This document shows positions 41,119-41,279 of a DNA stretch of 41,279 nucleotides, one piece after another. The position numbers and the translations under genes are program-made. Source of the DNA: Aequorivita soesokkakensis (GTDB taxonomy: Bacteria > Bacteroidota > Bacteroidia > Flavobacteriales > Flavobacteriaceae). The stretch covers positions 1 to 41,279 of the forward strand of contig NZ_LXIE01000036.1 in NCBI RefSeq assembly GCF_001641085.1. Direction: 5' to 3'. Every line of letters starts with the position of its first letter. The first letter of the stretch is position 1. The notes beneath the pieces are model-generated. The model did no database searches. It was not told the origin of the DNA and was given only the letters and a program-made list of their open reading frames with translations.

Positions 41119-41151
41119 AAAAACCTGTACATTAATTGAGTACAGGTTTTT
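41119..41151 (-). terminator. Bidirectional terminator of the right-edge gene
   Basis: Stem AAAAACCTGTAC with GTACAGGTTTTT, one to two unpaired bases at the loop, A-run and T-run on the two sides. It lies about 20 bp past the stop of the partial minus-strand gene. Confidence 0.8.
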
Positions 41152-41169
41152 AATTTAAAACTTTGCTTT

Positions 41170-41279
41170 TTAAATTGTAATCATTACTAAAGTATATAGT
41201 TGTGATAGCGTAGGAGTTTCGCTTCCGCCTTCAGGCTCTAACGTTATTCCGAAGGCTTCCGGGTCTGGGAAATTTACGA
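41170..41279 (-). CDS. Anti-sigma factor (RskA type), C-terminal fragment at window edge
   Basis: Reading the minus strand from the right edge gives 35 codons and a stop at 41170-41172. The peptide reads VNFPDPEAFGITLEPEGGSE, then TPTLSQLYTLVMITI. The FGITLEPEGGSETPTLSQLY stretch is typical of the C-terminus of the anti-sigma-K factor (RskA) domain, which is periplasmic and follows one membrane span. The gene continues beyond the window. A sigma factor gene would be expected upstream of it, outside the sequence given here. Confidence 0.75.
   Translation of the reverse strand, partial: VNFPDPEAFGITLEPEGGSETPTLSQLYTLVMITI

Larger units (their letters stand above)
40945..41151 (+). other. Run of five hairpins between TPR lipoprotein gene and right-edge gene
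   Basis: Five inverted repeats follow one another: TCAACTA/TAGTTGA (40945-40969), ATCTATCAA-GAGA-TTGATAGAT (40978-40999), AAAACCGGA/TCCGGTTTT with T-run (41005-41027), AGCGCCCGCA/TGCGGGCGCT with T-run (41049-41075), and AAAAACCTGTAC/GTACAGGTTTTT (41119-41151). The last three are intrinsic terminators. The first two could belong to a transcript end or to a small RNA. No gene is seen between them. Confidence 0.6.

Overview
The window looks like a chromosomal segment of a member of the Flavobacteriaceae (Bacteroidota), possibly near Aequorivita (low confidence on genus). The reasons are: AT-rich DNA, Bacteroidota-type TAnnTTTG -7 promoter boxes, weak Shine-Dalgarno sites, a giant secreted protein ending in a type IX secretion (T9SS) type A sorting domain, a TonB-dependent receptor with an N-terminal carboxypeptidase-regulatory-like domain, membrane-anchored TPR/AraC regulators, and 2TM-domain proteins beside a LytTR regulator. 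I see no plasmid, phage, CRISPR or transposase gene. The content is mostly housekeeping and envelope genes, with a few unusual arrangements.

Layout. 1-330: tRNA-Pro(GGG) on the minus strand with promoter and terminator, plus a broken second copy of its 3' end at the left edge. 329-2965: malate:quinone oxidoreductase and thioredoxin reductase. 3038-9835: a membrane-spanning TPR-AraC regulator, a paralogue without the DNA-binding domain, and a 1284-residue T9SS cargo protein. 9856-13931 (minus): a lipocalin-like lipoprotein, then an overlapping operon of DUF4870 protein, 61-residue peptide, PadR repressor, PspC-domain membrane protein and DUF2807 lipoprotein. 14065-16465: DUF4442 hotdog protein, a 65-residue conserved peptide, OxyR with both redox cysteines, and a DUF2141 secreted protein. 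16569-22756 (minus): a six-gene, tightly overlapping MoxR/DUF58 envelope operon (SpoIIM-like, polytopic membrane protein, DUF4129, DUF4350, MoxR, DUF58), facing an RDD/TRIC membrane-protein pair. 24177-30549: an AT-rich RDD-like gene, a cyclophilin lipoprotein head to head with a CoA-pyrophosphatase-type Nudix enzyme, a divergent acyltransferase, an ECF sigma factor with a membrane partner, type II NADH dehydrogenase, a small repeat protein and a YdeI/DUF1801 protein. 30715-36836: TonB receptor, TPR protein, LytS-type histidine kinase carrying a C-terminal 2TM domain, three stand-alone 2TM proteins and a LytTR response regulator. 36840-40925: LETM1-like protein, a DUF4331 domain apparently split over two exported proteins, and a TPR lipoprotein. 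The right edge holds a run of hairpins and the C-terminus of an anti-sigma factor of the RskA type.

How the genes work together (inference). Most clusters pair a regulator with envelope parts: PadR with PspC/DUF2807, MoxR with DUF58 and its membrane partners, an ECF sigma factor with a membrane protein, and kinase and regulator with 2TM proteins. The most novel-looking units are the kinase-2TM array, the split DUF4331 pair, the PadR operon with its overlapping 61-codon gene, and a family of short degenerate repeats found in several gaps between genes.
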